Origin: Oscillospiraceae bacterium UBA6370
GTDB lineage: Bacteria > Bacillota > Clostridia > Oscillospirales > Oscillospiraceae
Length of the DNA: 11,367 nucleotides
Assembly: GCA_002437735.1 (NCBI GenBank)
Contig: DJRC01000002.1
Span: forward strand, 1,750-13,116
Reading direction: 5' to 3'
The notes beneath the pieces were generated by a model. It was not told where the DNA came from and did not search any database. It saw nothing but the letters and a program-made list of their open reading frames with translations. A program made the position numbers and the translations under genes. Positions 5,051 through 11,367 of the stretch are shown one piece after another. How positions within the stretch are numbered: the first letter of the stretch is position 1; the number at the start of each line of letters is the position of its first letter.

Positions 5051-5472
5051 AGCTTCACCATCCTTTCGATAAGATAATAGGTCTGCGCGTCGCCGGAGCG
5101 CAGCAGCAGGACCTCGTCACCGATAGCAAGCGGCACCTTGCTCTGCACCGTCTCCTCCGGGCGCGTAACATAGGCGTCGCCGCGGACTGATCCACCGTTG
5201 ACCCAGATTTCGCAGTACCCTGTAAGGACCTTTTCCGGTAAAACGGCTTGGATGCCTCGGCCCTGTACCGTCGGTGCGAAATCCGGGAAAAGGGATTCCG
5301 GTACGCGAAGATCCTCCCGGTCGAGATCCATGCCGTCGGCACGGATCTTCAGCGGCGAAACGGACAGGACCTTGCCGATCGCGTACCAGAGGCGCTGCGT
5401 CTTTTCTGCTCGCTGATCGATAAACCGATTCAGACCCACAAAAGGATCTCGCGCCGATCTTCCCTCGCTCAT
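5047..5472 (-). CDS. xkdR: XkdR-like tail protein (DUF2577)
   Basis: The 141-residue protein has the DUF2577 pattern. It opens with an N-terminal helix (residues 8-30), then an IGKVLSVSPLKIRADGMDLDREDLRVPESLF core, and ends in GDEVLLLRSGDAQTYYLIERMVKL, a beta strand that closes a small barrel. PBSX XkdR lies between the hub and the gp25-like wedge and is thought to contribute to the hub or spike area; the precise role is not settled. The start ATG (5472) overlaps the xkdQ stop as ATGA. Confidence 0.85.
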   Translation of the reverse strand: MSEGRSARDPFVGLNRFIDQRAEKTQRLWYAIGKVLSVSPLKIRADGMDLDREDLRVPESLFPDFAPTVQGRGIQAVLPEKVLTGYCEIWVNGGSVRGDAYVTRPEETVQSKVPLAIGDEVLLLRSGDAQTYYLIERMVKL

Positions 5473-6443
5473 GTGATCTCACCTCCTGCCAGCGTCGTCG
5501 AGACCACATTCCTGCAGTTGAGCGTGAGCGAGCAATAATAGTTCCCCCGCTTCCAGGTATGCACGTCGGCGTCGATCCAGAAAACGCCCTGCAGGCCGGT
5601 CGCGCTCTCGCGGACAACGACCGTTTCCCCGGTCAGCAATGCGGTATCGCCGAGCACATTGACGGTGACGTTGCGCTGCACCGCACCATCCACAAGAAGC
5701 TTTTTTGCCTCGGCGGTGGCATCGGCATTCTCGCGCTGGGTGATGTGCCGCTCCATAATCCCGAGCAGCTTCTGCGTCGTATCGTCGCCGGTACGGCGCA
5801 GGAAGTTTCCATTTGCGTCATAGATGGCCACACTGTTGACGAGCTGCGTGGCGTCCTCCGTTGTCACGGCATCCATCAGATTGCCGGCGGCCTTCAGGAC
5901 CAGGCTTTCCGCGCTGACGCCGCGCTCCTTGACAAGCAGCCCCGAGGGCGTATAGCGGATGGCGTATTGCTTCCCGCTGCTCTCCGACGCCAGCGCCCAG
6001 GCCGTCGAGATGATGCGGTCAAGCGCGATGCCGGAAAACTTCCGGTCAAGCAGCACGCCTGTGGAGGGCAGGCCCGCCACAGGGATGCCGCGGTCTGCAC
6101 ACACCTGGCGCGTGATCGCCTCCGGCGTCGTTCGGACGAATTTGTATGTGCCGTCGTTCCGCTTGCAGTAGATGCCGTAGTCATAGCAGGTCAGAGAGAT
6201 CGTCTTTTGTTCTGAGCCTGCCGTGCGGCGCAGCACGATGCCGACGAAAAGCCGTGTCCCCGCATCGTCCGAAAAAGTGATGATGTCCCCGATCTCCGGA
6301 ACGGGCAGCGCCGCCGTCTCGTCGAAGATCATCTCCAGCGTGAGCTGCCTGACCGGCGTGCTCTTATCGCCGCTCCACGACCAGGATACCGCGAGGTCCG
6401 TGATACGCCGGGTACCGCTCTTCTTTGTCAGATCCAGCTCCAT
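5469..6443 (-). CDS. xkdQ: XkdQ/YqbQ-like tail hub protein (gpD-like)
   Basis: This protein of about 324 residues fits the hub (gp27/gpD) family, which connects tail tube to spike and baseplate. Typical features are the N-terminal beta-rich domain (ITDLAVSWSWSGD, LTLEMIF), GDIITFSDDAGTRLFVGIV, and the CYDYGIYCKRNDGTYKF segment. LLGIMERHITQRENADATAEAKKLL and a C-terminal strand set with GNYYCSLTLN follow. The ATG at 6443 was chosen because GGAGG lies eight bases upstream; a GTG at 6452 in the same frame would sit on the ribosome binding site. It begins one base after the xkdP stop. Confidence 0.88.
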   Translation of the reverse strand: MELDLTKKSGTRRITDLAVSWSWSGDKSTPVRQLTLEMIFDETAALPVPEIGDIITFSDDAGTRLFVGIVLRRTAGSEQKTISLTCYDYGIYCKRNDGTYKFVRTTPEAITRQVCADRGIPVAGLPSTGVLLDRKFSGIALDRIISTAWALASESSGKQYAIRYTPSGLLVKERGVSAESLVLKAAGNLMDAVTTEDATQLVNSVAIYDANGNFLRRTGDDTTQKLLGIMERHITQRENADATAEAKKLLVDGAVQRNVTVNVLGDTALLTGETVVVRESATGLQGVFWIDADVHTWKRGNYYCSLTLNCRNVVSTTLAGGEIT

Positions 6444-6444
6444 C

Positions 6445-7101
6445 TCAACCACCTCCCATCAGGATGGACTTTGGCGGGAGGCGGATGGTCTGCCCGACAT
6501 AGATCAGATGCGGATTTTTGATGCTGTTATACTTGGCCAGCGCGTTATAGTAGGCGGCTGTACCGCTGCCGTAATACCGCCGGCAGAGCATACTGAGTGT
6601 ATCGCCGGAGATGACCTTATGGGTGATCTCGCTATCCGGAGAGCCTCCTGTGCGCCCGGCGTTGCCGGTGTAGGAAGCCGCATAGGCGTCCGAAACCTCC
6701 CGTGCTTCAAGATCGACGTGCTCCCGCAGGCGGATGGTGCAGTAGACGTCGCCGGAGCCGTCTTTCTCGCTCTCGGTGACCTCCTCGATGGCAACGCTCG
6801 CATTGATCTCCGTGCCGGTGATGATCAGACGAACCGGCGTTTTTCCGACCGCCCATGCTTTGAGGATATCGAGATAGTATTGAGGGGAGTCCACCGCGCC
6901 GGCTTCGCAGAAGGGATAGTCCTGCGCGGGCAGCAAGCAGGAGATCGTGCCGGTGTGCCTTGCGCGGCCTCCGGGCAGATAGACGTCTCCGAGCTGTGAG
7001 ATGTTGACCGTTTCCATGTTTTTTCCGGTCCCCCACTCGTAGGAGTCCGGCGTGACCGGAAGCGTCAGCATGACGCTGTCTTTGATGAAACAAAACTGCA
7101 T
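6445..7101 (-). CDS. xkdP: XkdP-like tail protein with C-terminal LysM domain
   Basis: The 218-residue protein has an N-terminal domain of the XkdP/gp53-like type (LPVTPDSYEWGTGKN, then VNISQLGDVYLPGG, about residues 13-45). A linker with Thr/Gly/Ser follows. The C-terminal LysM domain (about 162-210) has THKVISGDTLSMLCRRYYG, then NPHLIYVGQTIRLP. LysM binds peptidoglycan; in contractile tails this protein caps the region between tube, hub and baseplate and may contact the cell wall on contraction. The start is ATG at 7101, with GAGG about ten bases upstream, four bases after the tape measure stop. Confidence 0.88.
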   Translation of the reverse strand: MQFCFIKDSVMLTLPVTPDSYEWGTGKNMETVNISQLGDVYLPGGRARHTGTISCLLPAQDYPFCEAGAVDSPQYYLDILKAWAVGKTPVRLIITGTEINASVAIEEVTESEKDGSGDVYCTIRLREHVDLEAREVSDAYAASYTGNAGRTGGSPDSEITHKVISGDTLSMLCRRYYGSGTAAYYNALAKYNSIKNPHLIYVGQTIRLPPKSILMGGG

Positions 7102-7105
7102 AGCA

Positions 7106-9085
7106 TCAACCTCTCATTCCTGCCGTCTCCATCCGCTGCAGCAGCGCCTGCGCCACGCGGTCGATATCAGCATCCTCGCGGATCGTTATCCCGTTCATCA
7201 CGATTTGAATGCCGCCGACACCGTTTTTCTCGCTGCGGGCCTCCACGGCCGTCTGCACGCGCTCGCCCTGATGAAGGAGAGCCGGGAAATTATCATAAGG
7301 AACGTAGTCGATGCCGGTGGCATATCCGCCTCCGGCGTAGACCGCACTGCGCGGGACCTCGCTGGGCGCAGTATAGCTGTCAGAGGTATCGGTGATAACG
7401 TAGAAGCCTGCCATGCCCGCCGCGCGGCCCTTGCTGAACTCCTGTCCGAGCGTATAGCCGGCGTCCCAGTACGAGTCATTGAGCGCCGTATCGCGGCGCA
7501 CCGAGTCGATCAGGCTCAGCTCCTGCGCGAGCACCTCGTCCTTGCCCTCGTTGGCGTTGTACTCATTCATGCCGTCGATCTTGGCTTTCATGATGATGCG
7601 CCCCATCTCGGCGGCATCCCCCTCAGCCTCGGCGGTCTTGTATTCCTCGCTGCTCATCGCCGCATTGACGGCATCACGGATGTACTGCTCCTTGGCATTC
7701 TCCAGGGATGCCTTCCACGCGCCAATGGCTTTGTATGCCTCCTGCATCTCCTGTCCGCTCTCACCGCCGAGCCAGTCCTTCTGCGCCTCGAGACCCTGCA
7801 TACGCGCGGTGTTATACCCTTCGCCCATGGCGTTGTTGAGTTCCTGCTGCAGGCCCTCGATGGTAGAGGTGATGCCGCTGAAGGTCTTGGACTGCGCCTC
7901 CATTGAGCCGGAAAAGCTCTCCGTGAGCGCATCGAGAATGATCCGCGCGGCATCCTGACCGGCGATCTTCCCCTTGGAGATCATGCTGTACACCGTGCCT
8001 TGATCCACGCCATAGGCATCTGCGAGCATTCCGACCGCGCCGATACCCCGGTCGTTGAGAATGTTGAGATATTCGAGCGTCGTCTTGTTGCTGGACTTCA
8101 TGCGGCCGATGGCGGTAGCAACGGCGTTCATATCGCTTGTGGACTGGCCGAGCGCGGCGCCCGCGTCACCGATGGTCTGCAGCACGGGCAGAATACTGGT
8201 GTCGTCATAGCCGTAGGTCGCCAGCGTCTTGCTCATGCTTGTCAGGTCATCGTAGAGGAACGGCGTGGTGTTCGCCATCTGCACGAGGTCGACAAGGTAC
8301 TTCTTTGCTTTGTCCTCGCTCTTAAAGAGCGTGGAAAAGGATATCCGGTCGGTCTCGCGCGAAGCGGCCAGCGCGCTGCCGGAGGTCAGCGAATCGGTCT
8401 GCGCGTCAAGCTGCTCCTGCACAGCGTCCTGCACATAGGTCTTGAAGGCGGAGTCCTTCGCTTCGTAAATCTGTGAATACCCATTCAACCCGCCGGAAAT
8501 CGCACCAATTCCCGCACCAATCAGCATACCCTGCGGACCCATTATTGCGCCCGCCGCAGCGCCGGAAGCAATGCCGCTGGCAATACTGGACCAGGCTGTT
8601 GCCATCGGCTGCCCAACTGCACTCTCAATCTGCGAAGCTGCAAATCCAGCAATGGATTCTCCGGCCATTTTCAGAAGGCCAGAACTTGCAAGGCCCTTTC
8701 CAAGTCCGTCTTCAAAGGCCTTGAAGGTACTACCACCGCTACCGGAGCGGCTCTCCAGCTTGGAGATATCTTTTTCCGTATCCCTCGCCGCTTTTGAAAC
8801 TGCGTTCAGGTTGCGAACCATGTTGTCATAGTTCGCCTGTGCCAGCTCCATCTTCAGGCCGTCTGCGGCATCGCCTGTCTTCTCAAACTGCTTTTCGGCC
8901 TCTTTGAGGGCCTGCTTAGCGTTCTTTACGTCGAGCTTCAGGGCATACTTGTTCTTGTTGAGCGAATACAGTCGCTTTTCGAGACCATCCACATCCTTAC
9001 TGAAGGCATTGGTGACCTTGGTCATAGCCTTAACTGTATCGGAGTATCGGTCGGTCGATTTGATCACAATGGATGCTTCCGGCAT
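7106..9085 (-). CDS. xkdO: Tape measure protein
   Basis: This 659-residue protein sets tail length. It starts with an alpha-helical coiled-coil region (about 10-115), then a Gly/Ala-rich hydrophobic stretch (about 160-195; IASGIASGAAAGAIMG), possibly membrane-active during DNA passage. The conserved tape measure domain lies at about 260-420: ANTTPFLYDDLTSMSKTLA, LQTIGDAGAALGQS, then EYLNILNDRGIGAVGML. At the usual 1.5 angstrom per residue the tail would be about 100 nm. The ATG at 9085 is preferred (GGTGA five to nine bases upstream). A GTG at 9115 would extend it by ten codons without a ribosome binding site and would run into the -10/-35 region of the plus-strand cassette. The N-terminal third reads as less GC-rich than the rest. 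Confidence 0.92.
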   Translation of the reverse strand: MPEASIVIKSTDRYSDTVKAMTKVTNAFSKDVDGLEKRLYSLNKNKYALKLDVKNAKQALKEAEKQFEKTGDAADGLKMELAQANYDNMVRNLNAVSKAARDTEKDISKLESRSGSGGSTFKAFEDGLGKGLASSGLLKMAGESIAGFAASQIESAVGQPMATAWSSIASGIASGAAAGAIMGPQGMLIGAGIGAISGGLNGYSQIYEAKDSAFKTYVQDAVQEQLDAQTDSLTSGSALAASRETDRISFSTLFKSEDKAKKYLVDLVQMANTTPFLYDDLTSMSKTLATYGYDDTSILPVLQTIGDAGAALGQSTSDMNAVATAIGRMKSSNKTTLEYLNILNDRGIGAVGMLADAYGVDQGTVYSMISKGKIAGQDAARIILDALTESFSGSMEAQSKTFSGITSTIEGLQQELNNAMGEGYNTARMQGLEAQKDWLGGESGQEMQEAYKAIGAWKASLENAKEQYIRDAVNAAMSSEEYKTAEAEGDAAEMGRIIMKAKIDGMNEYNANEGKDEVLAQELSLIDSVRRDTALNDSYWDAGYTLGQEFSKGRAAGMAGFYVITDTSDSYTAPSEVPRSAVYAGGGYATGIDYVPYDNFPALLHQGERVQTAVEARSEKNGVGGIQIVMNGITIREDADIDRVAQALLQRMETAGMRG

Positions 9086-9102
9086 AAATTCACCACTTTC
9101 CG

Positions 9103-9130
9103 TTGACTTTGTCACGAAATCGCATATAAT
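9103..9130 (+). promoter_or_regulatory. Strong promoter of the plus-strand moron-like cassette
   Basis: TTGACT (9103-9108) and a perfect TATAAT (9125-9130) are separated by 16 bp. Transcription should start near 9137, a few bases before the AAGGAGG ribosome binding site. The promoter points against the whole tail operon and lies in the gap just upstream of the tape measure start codon. Confidence 0.8.
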
Positions 9131-9154
9131 AAAGGCATAAAGGAGGTATGAGCC

Positions 9155-9262
9155 ATGTATTACTGGGATAATAAGAGCTTTATTAAGCTGTGCAAGGTAC
9201 TGGCGATTACACTTGCCTCTTTGCTCGTCTCTGCGATTTGCTTCATGCCCTCTATTTGGTAA
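9155..9262 (+). CDS. Small membrane peptide (35 aa) of a moron-like cassette
   Basis: ATG at 9155 lies eight bases after a perfect AAGGAGG (9140-9146). The peptide begins MYYWDNKSFIKLCK and continues VLAITLASLLVSAICFM, then ends PSIW. It has a short aromatic and cationic N-terminus, then one membrane-spanning helix (about residues 13-31). It runs opposite to the surrounding tail genes, with its own strong promoter and its own terminator at 9269-9295. Independently expressed genes inserted between morphogenesis genes are called morons and often serve the lysogen, for example by superinfection exclusion. That function is inference here; a toxin-like peptide is also possible. An earlier ATG at 9148 is only one base from the ribosome binding site and opens just seven codons. 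I recognise no family. Confidence 0.75.
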   Translation: MYYWDNKSFIKLCKVLAITLASLLVSAICFMPSIW

Positions 9263-9268
9263 CTCTTT

Positions 9269-9295
9269 GCCGCCCCTCCGGGCGGCTTATTTTTT
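9269..9295 (+). terminator. Rho-independent terminator of the plus-strand cassette
   Basis: GCCGCCC (9269-9275), loop CTCC and GGGCGGC (9280-9286) form a perfect seven-pair stem followed by TTATTTTTT. On the minus strand the stem is followed by AAAGAG, so the tail operon is not terminated. The U tract lies on the stop and last lysine codons of the chaperone extension on the other strand. Confidence 0.85.
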
Positions 9296-9487
9296 ACGCT
9301 TGGTGCTCTTCACCGTCTTGCCCCGCGGGACGGGAGGAGCTTTTTTATTTGCCTCGTAGGAGGACAGCGCCCAGATCAGATCCTTTTCTCCCTGCGTCCG
9401 GCTGTAGTATTCGCCCGGCAGAATGCCGTGCCGGCTGAACAGGTAATAGACAAGGCCCAGCTCCGGGTCAGAGCCCTCCATCAGGCG
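9287..9487 (-). CDS. Downstream (T) part of the tail assembly chaperone, made by -1 frameshift
   Basis: This frame encodes ELGLVYYLFSRHGILPGEYY and ends in a Lys-rich tail. An ATG at 9481 could start a free 64-residue protein. However, the frame is entered directly from the upstream chaperone by a -1 slip on A AAA AAC (9493-9487), giving CGC CTG ATG GAG and so on. The fusion would be 203 residues: 137 from the upstream frame, Arg-Leu, then these 64. Known: lambda gpG/gpGT and P2 gpE/gpE+E' use the same device, the extended form recruiting the tape measure protein and tube subunits. The next tail gene is indeed the tape measure. The TGATG junction would also permit re-initiation, so both routes are possible. 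Confidence 0.75.
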   Translation of the reverse strand, partial: RLMEGSDPELGLVYYLFSRHGILPGEYYSRTQGEKDLIWALSSYEANKKAPPVPRGKTVKSTKRKK

Positions 9488-9897
9488 TTTTTTACTTCTT
9501 CAATGGTGATGCGGCGGTACCCGCTCAGCCGCTCGACCTCCGCGCTCAGATCGGCGATCTCGCCCGGGAGCAGCAGGGCCTTGACCGTTTCCGCCGGCGT
9601 CACGCCGCCGAATTTGGACTGCAGCGGCGCAGCCTTCAGGTCGGGGTCCGCGCAGCCGGCAAGCAGGATCTGTACCTCGCTGTCCTGCGTCAGCCGCTTC
9701 ATATCCTGCGTGCGGCCGTAGGGCAGCGCCTGCAGCGTGAACACGACCGGCGCGCCGGCGGCCTTACTCAGGCGCGGCACCTCATACCTTGCCGTCGGCA
9801 GGTTCTTGGATACATCGACAACGTCTTTTCCGAGCAGCAGATCGAGCACGGAAGGCGCCGCCTGTTCTTTACTGGATTCATGGATCGTTTTTTCCAT
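9481..9897 (-). CDS. xkdN: XkdN-like tail assembly chaperone (G part)
   Basis: The 138-residue protein lies between tail tube and tape measure, the invariant chaperone position. It shows the XkdN pattern: a short polar N-terminus, LDLLLGKDVVDVSKNLPTARY, then VPRLSKAAGAPVVFTLQALP. The segment VQILLAGCADPDLKAAPL and TPAETVKALLLPGEIADLS follow before the end RITIEEVKNA. It is a cytoplasmic helper that coats the tape measure protein during tail assembly and is not part of the virion. Its last codons form the frameshift site. The start is ATG at 9897 with GAGAGG about nine bases upstream. Confidence 0.85.
   Translation of the reverse strand: MEKTIHESSKEQAAPSVLDLLLGKDVVDVSKNLPTARYEVPRLSKAAGAPVVFTLQALPYGRTQDMKRLTQDSEVQILLAGCADPDLKAAPLQSKFGGVTPAETVKALLLPGEIADLSAEVERLSGYRRITIEEVKNA
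9487..9493 (-). promoter_or_regulatory. Programmed -1 ribosomal frameshift site A AAA AAC
   Basis: In the chaperone frame the codons read GTA AAA AAC GCC TGA, so the heptamer A AAA AAC is exactly in the X XXY YYZ register, two codons before the stop. A -1 slip enters the frame of the 64-residue extension. A modest hairpin (9475-9470 with 9464-9459) starts 11 bases downstream and may help; it is short, so I give it little weight. Confidence 0.8.
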
Positions 9898-9922
9898 CTT
9901 TCATACCTCTCAAATGGTACAC

Positions 9923-9958
9923 ATGCAGCGCCTCCGCAGATCTGCAGGGGCGCTGCAT
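9923..9958. repeat. 36-bp near-perfect palindrome between tail tube and chaperone genes
   Basis: Two 18-base arms with no spacer pair at all but two positions, one of which is a wobble in either RNA. The outer arm ATGCAGCGCC/GGCGCTGCAT is perfect and the centre is GCAGATCTGC. In the minus-strand mRNA it forms a long stem starting eight bases after the tail tube stop. No U tract follows, so it is not a standard terminator. A role in RNase protection of the tube/sheath mRNA, or partial attenuation to give more tube than chaperone, is inference. Confidence 0.7.
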
Positions 9959-9965
9959 AGTCGGT

Positions 9966-10394
9966 TTAAGCGTCGATGACCTCCCAGTCCTCGAAGGTGA
10001 ACGGGGCCTCGATCTGACCCAGCCTTGCGGCCTCCCAGTCAGCGAGCGTCAGGTCGTCGAAGCTGATCCCCTTGAGCGCAATGCGCTGGTTGCTCGGATT
10101 GTCCGGATCGTCGAGGTTCGTGATCATCGTGTGGCGCAGATCCTTGCCGGACTTGAGTGCATCGGACTCTGCCGTGATCAGGCGCGAGGTGGCGTTGTAG
10201 ATGCGCACGGTACCCGTGCCGGACAGGCCGGTCATTTTCTTGCCGGCGATCAGAGTACGGCAGCGCGGCACATCTTCCTTGGTCTTGTTGAGCTTGGCCT
10301 GGCAGCCATAGCACTCGGCGACGAGCTCGCCGTCAAGCCAAAGGCTGCCATAGGTGCCGCTGCGTACCAGGGCGGCTTCCAGAATTTCAGGCAT
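9966..10394 (-). CDS. xkdM: XkdM-like tail tube protein (DUF2001)
   Basis: This 142-residue protein has the typical tail tube opening SGTYGSLWLDGELVAECYGCQAKL and a middle GLSGTGTVRIYNATSRLI. DLTLADWEAARLGQIEAPFTF near the end closes the family pattern. It forms stacked hexamers as the inner tube through which DNA passes and around which the sheath contracts. It lies right after the sheath gene. The start is ATG at 10394 with a strong AAGGAGG about seven to ten bases upstream, consistent with high expression. Confidence 0.92.
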   Translation of the reverse strand: MPEILEAALVRSGTYGSLWLDGELVAECYGCQAKLNKTKEDVPRCRTLIAGKKMTGLSGTGTVRIYNATSRLITAESDALKSGKDLRHTMITNLDDPDNPSNQRIALKGISFDDLTLADWEAARLGQIEAPFTFEDWEVIDA

Positions 10395-10412
10395 ATTTTC
10401 TCCTCCTTCTTA

Positions 10413-11367
10413 TCAGACGGCGTCTGTGACCTCGAACACGATGTTGAAGTCCTCCATCGCGTCGAGCACCCAGCCGTAGAGGTTGAGGAACACATAGCTC
10501 CCCGTATCTTCCTTGATCACGGCCTCGTCGGACAGGGCGCGGATGCGGGCCGCCTCATCGGCGTCGCCCGCGTCGCTCGCCTGCTTGACGAGGTAAGCAC
10601 GCGCTGCGTCGGCGTCCAGCTTCGCGCCGGAGGAGCCGGCCTTGAGCACGTTGGAGTCTTCCAGCAGCTTGAGGTAGTCGCGCACAGCGGTCAGCAGGAT
10701 GCACTTGTTGTCGTAGCTGTTCGCGCACTTGCCGAGGTAATCGTCCTCGACGGCCGTCATGGCGTAGTAGCGGATCAGGTCGATGGCCGCAGTCATCTTG
10801 ATCTTCTTCAGCGCCTCCGGCTCGGTCGCGGAGAAGGTGGTCTTGCTCGTAACCGCGCGGCTGAGCTTGCGCACACGGCCGTCGTCGATGAGGAAGAGCT
10901 TGCCGGCGTCCACAGCGTCGTCGGGCGTCGCCGTAGCGGTCACGGCAGTTACCTCGCTGAGCACGGCATAGGTCGCCGAGCAGTCGGCGGGCGTGCCGGC
11001 AAGAATACCGGCGATGCGGGAGCAATACGCCGCCGCGGCATAGGTCGTGGAGCCGACCACGATGCCGGAGGACACAAAGTTGATGACTCCCTCATCATCT
11101 GCGGCAGTATTCGGCAGCACCGCCTTGCCGATATAGCGCAGCTTGCGCTGTGCCTTTACCAGCGCGGCCAGAGCGGTCGCATCGGCGGCGGAAATGTCGA
11201 CGGGACCGCAGAGGTAATCGTAGCTGTAGTTCGCCAGGGCGCTGAAGCCGGTGGCAATCTCCGCCGCCGCGGCGATCACGGAGACATAAACCACGCTGGG
11301 GCGGTTGATGTGGCCGATCATCGCCCGCTTGATGTAGGCGACGTTGTCGGCGCCCAGCGTGCTCGGG
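10413..11367 (-). CDS. xkdK: Contractile tail sheath protein (XkdK-like), 5' end cut by the window edge
   Basis: The frame is open through the right edge: before the internal Met at 11321 it reads STLGADNVAYIKRA, so the true start is outside the window and about 317 codons are visible. Family features are IAGILAGTPADCSATYAVLS, then AGKLFLIDDGRVRKLSRAVTS. A helical MTAAIDLIRYYAMTAVEDDYLGK segment and the C-terminal EDTGSYVFLNLYGWVLDAMEDFNI strand complete the pattern. The sheath polymer surrounds the tail tube and shortens on host contact. Its presence shows the particle is a myovirus or contractile tailocin. It ends 18 bases before the tail tube start. Confidence 0.9.
   Translation of the reverse strand, partial: PSTLGADNVAYIKRAMIGHINRPSVVYVSVIAAAAEIATGFSALANYSYDYLCGPVDISAADATALAALVKAQRKLRYIGKAVLPNTAADDEGVINFVSSGIVVGSTTYAAAAYCSRIAGILAGTPADCSATYAVLSEVTAVTATATPDDAVDAGKLFLIDDGRVRKLSRAVTSKTTFSATEPEALKKIKMTAAIDLIRYYAMTAVEDDYLGKCANSYDNKCILLTAVRDYLKLLEDSNVLKAGSSGAKLDADAARAYLVKQASDAGDADEAARIRALSDEAVIKEDTGSYVFLNLYGWVLDAMEDFNIVFEVTDAV

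Noticed and set aside
9086..9115. Ten-codon N-terminal extension of the tape measure protein from GTG at 9115
   Set aside because: There is no ribosome binding site before the GTG, and the extension overlaps the promoter of the plus-strand cassette; ATG at 9085 has GGTGA at suitable spacing.
9168..9195. Possible minus-strand promoter (TTGCAC-16-TATTAT) inside the moron gene
   Set aside because: The -35 matches only three of six bases and the site lies within a coding region; not enough to claim a tape measure promoter.
1..11367. tRNA genes, CRISPR arrays, insertion sequences or phage attachment sites
   Set aside because: Read on both strands, I found no cloverleaf, no regularly spaced repeats, no transposase and no integrase or direct repeats that would mark an attachment site.

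Overview
The window is the distal half of the contractile-tail module of a PBSX-like (Xkd-type) myovirus, prophage or tailocin-like element, in a GC-rich Firmicute. A gut Clostridia/Oscillospiraceae-type host is my inference from the gene families, codon style and strong AAGGAGG ribosome binding sites. Almost everything is on the minus strand, so the operon reads from right (11367) to left.

Tail operon, in transcription order: tail sheath (cut by the right edge), tail tube, an 18-bp hairpin, tail assembly chaperone with a textbook A AAA AAC slippery site that fuses it to a 64-codon downstream frame, tape measure protein, LysM-bearing XkdP, hub XkdQ, XkdR, XkdS, baseplate J/XkdT, and YmfQ-like XkdU. 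Two small proteins of unknown function follow. The order matches PBSX xkdK-M-N-O-P-Q-R-S-T-U, and many junctions are ATGA or similar overlaps, as expected of one co-translated unit. No large tail fibre, holin or endolysin is seen.

After the tail genes come a protein with two tandem sigma-70 region-4-like helix-turn-helix domains (2244-1144) and a Cys-rich protein that resembles a degenerate flavin-dependent thymidylate synthase (ThyX-like, about 1014-397). Between them is a short stretch of tiny ORFs.

Two elements depart from the tail operon. (1) At 1-320 there is what looks like a type I toxin-antitoxin locus. It has a 26-residue single-membrane-helix peptide (212-132, minus) with a strong extended -10 promoter and its Shine-Dalgarno held in a CCCCC-GAAA-GGGGG hairpin. 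A convergent strong promoter on the plus strand (8-36) would make an antisense RNA of about 100 nt, whose terminator lies on the toxin stop codon. (2) At 9103-9295 a self-contained plus-strand cassette (promoter, ribosome binding site, 35-residue membrane peptide, terminator) sits between the chaperone and tape measure genes, against the direction of the operon. It has the layout of a phage moron. These two small-membrane-peptide units are the most interesting content of the window.
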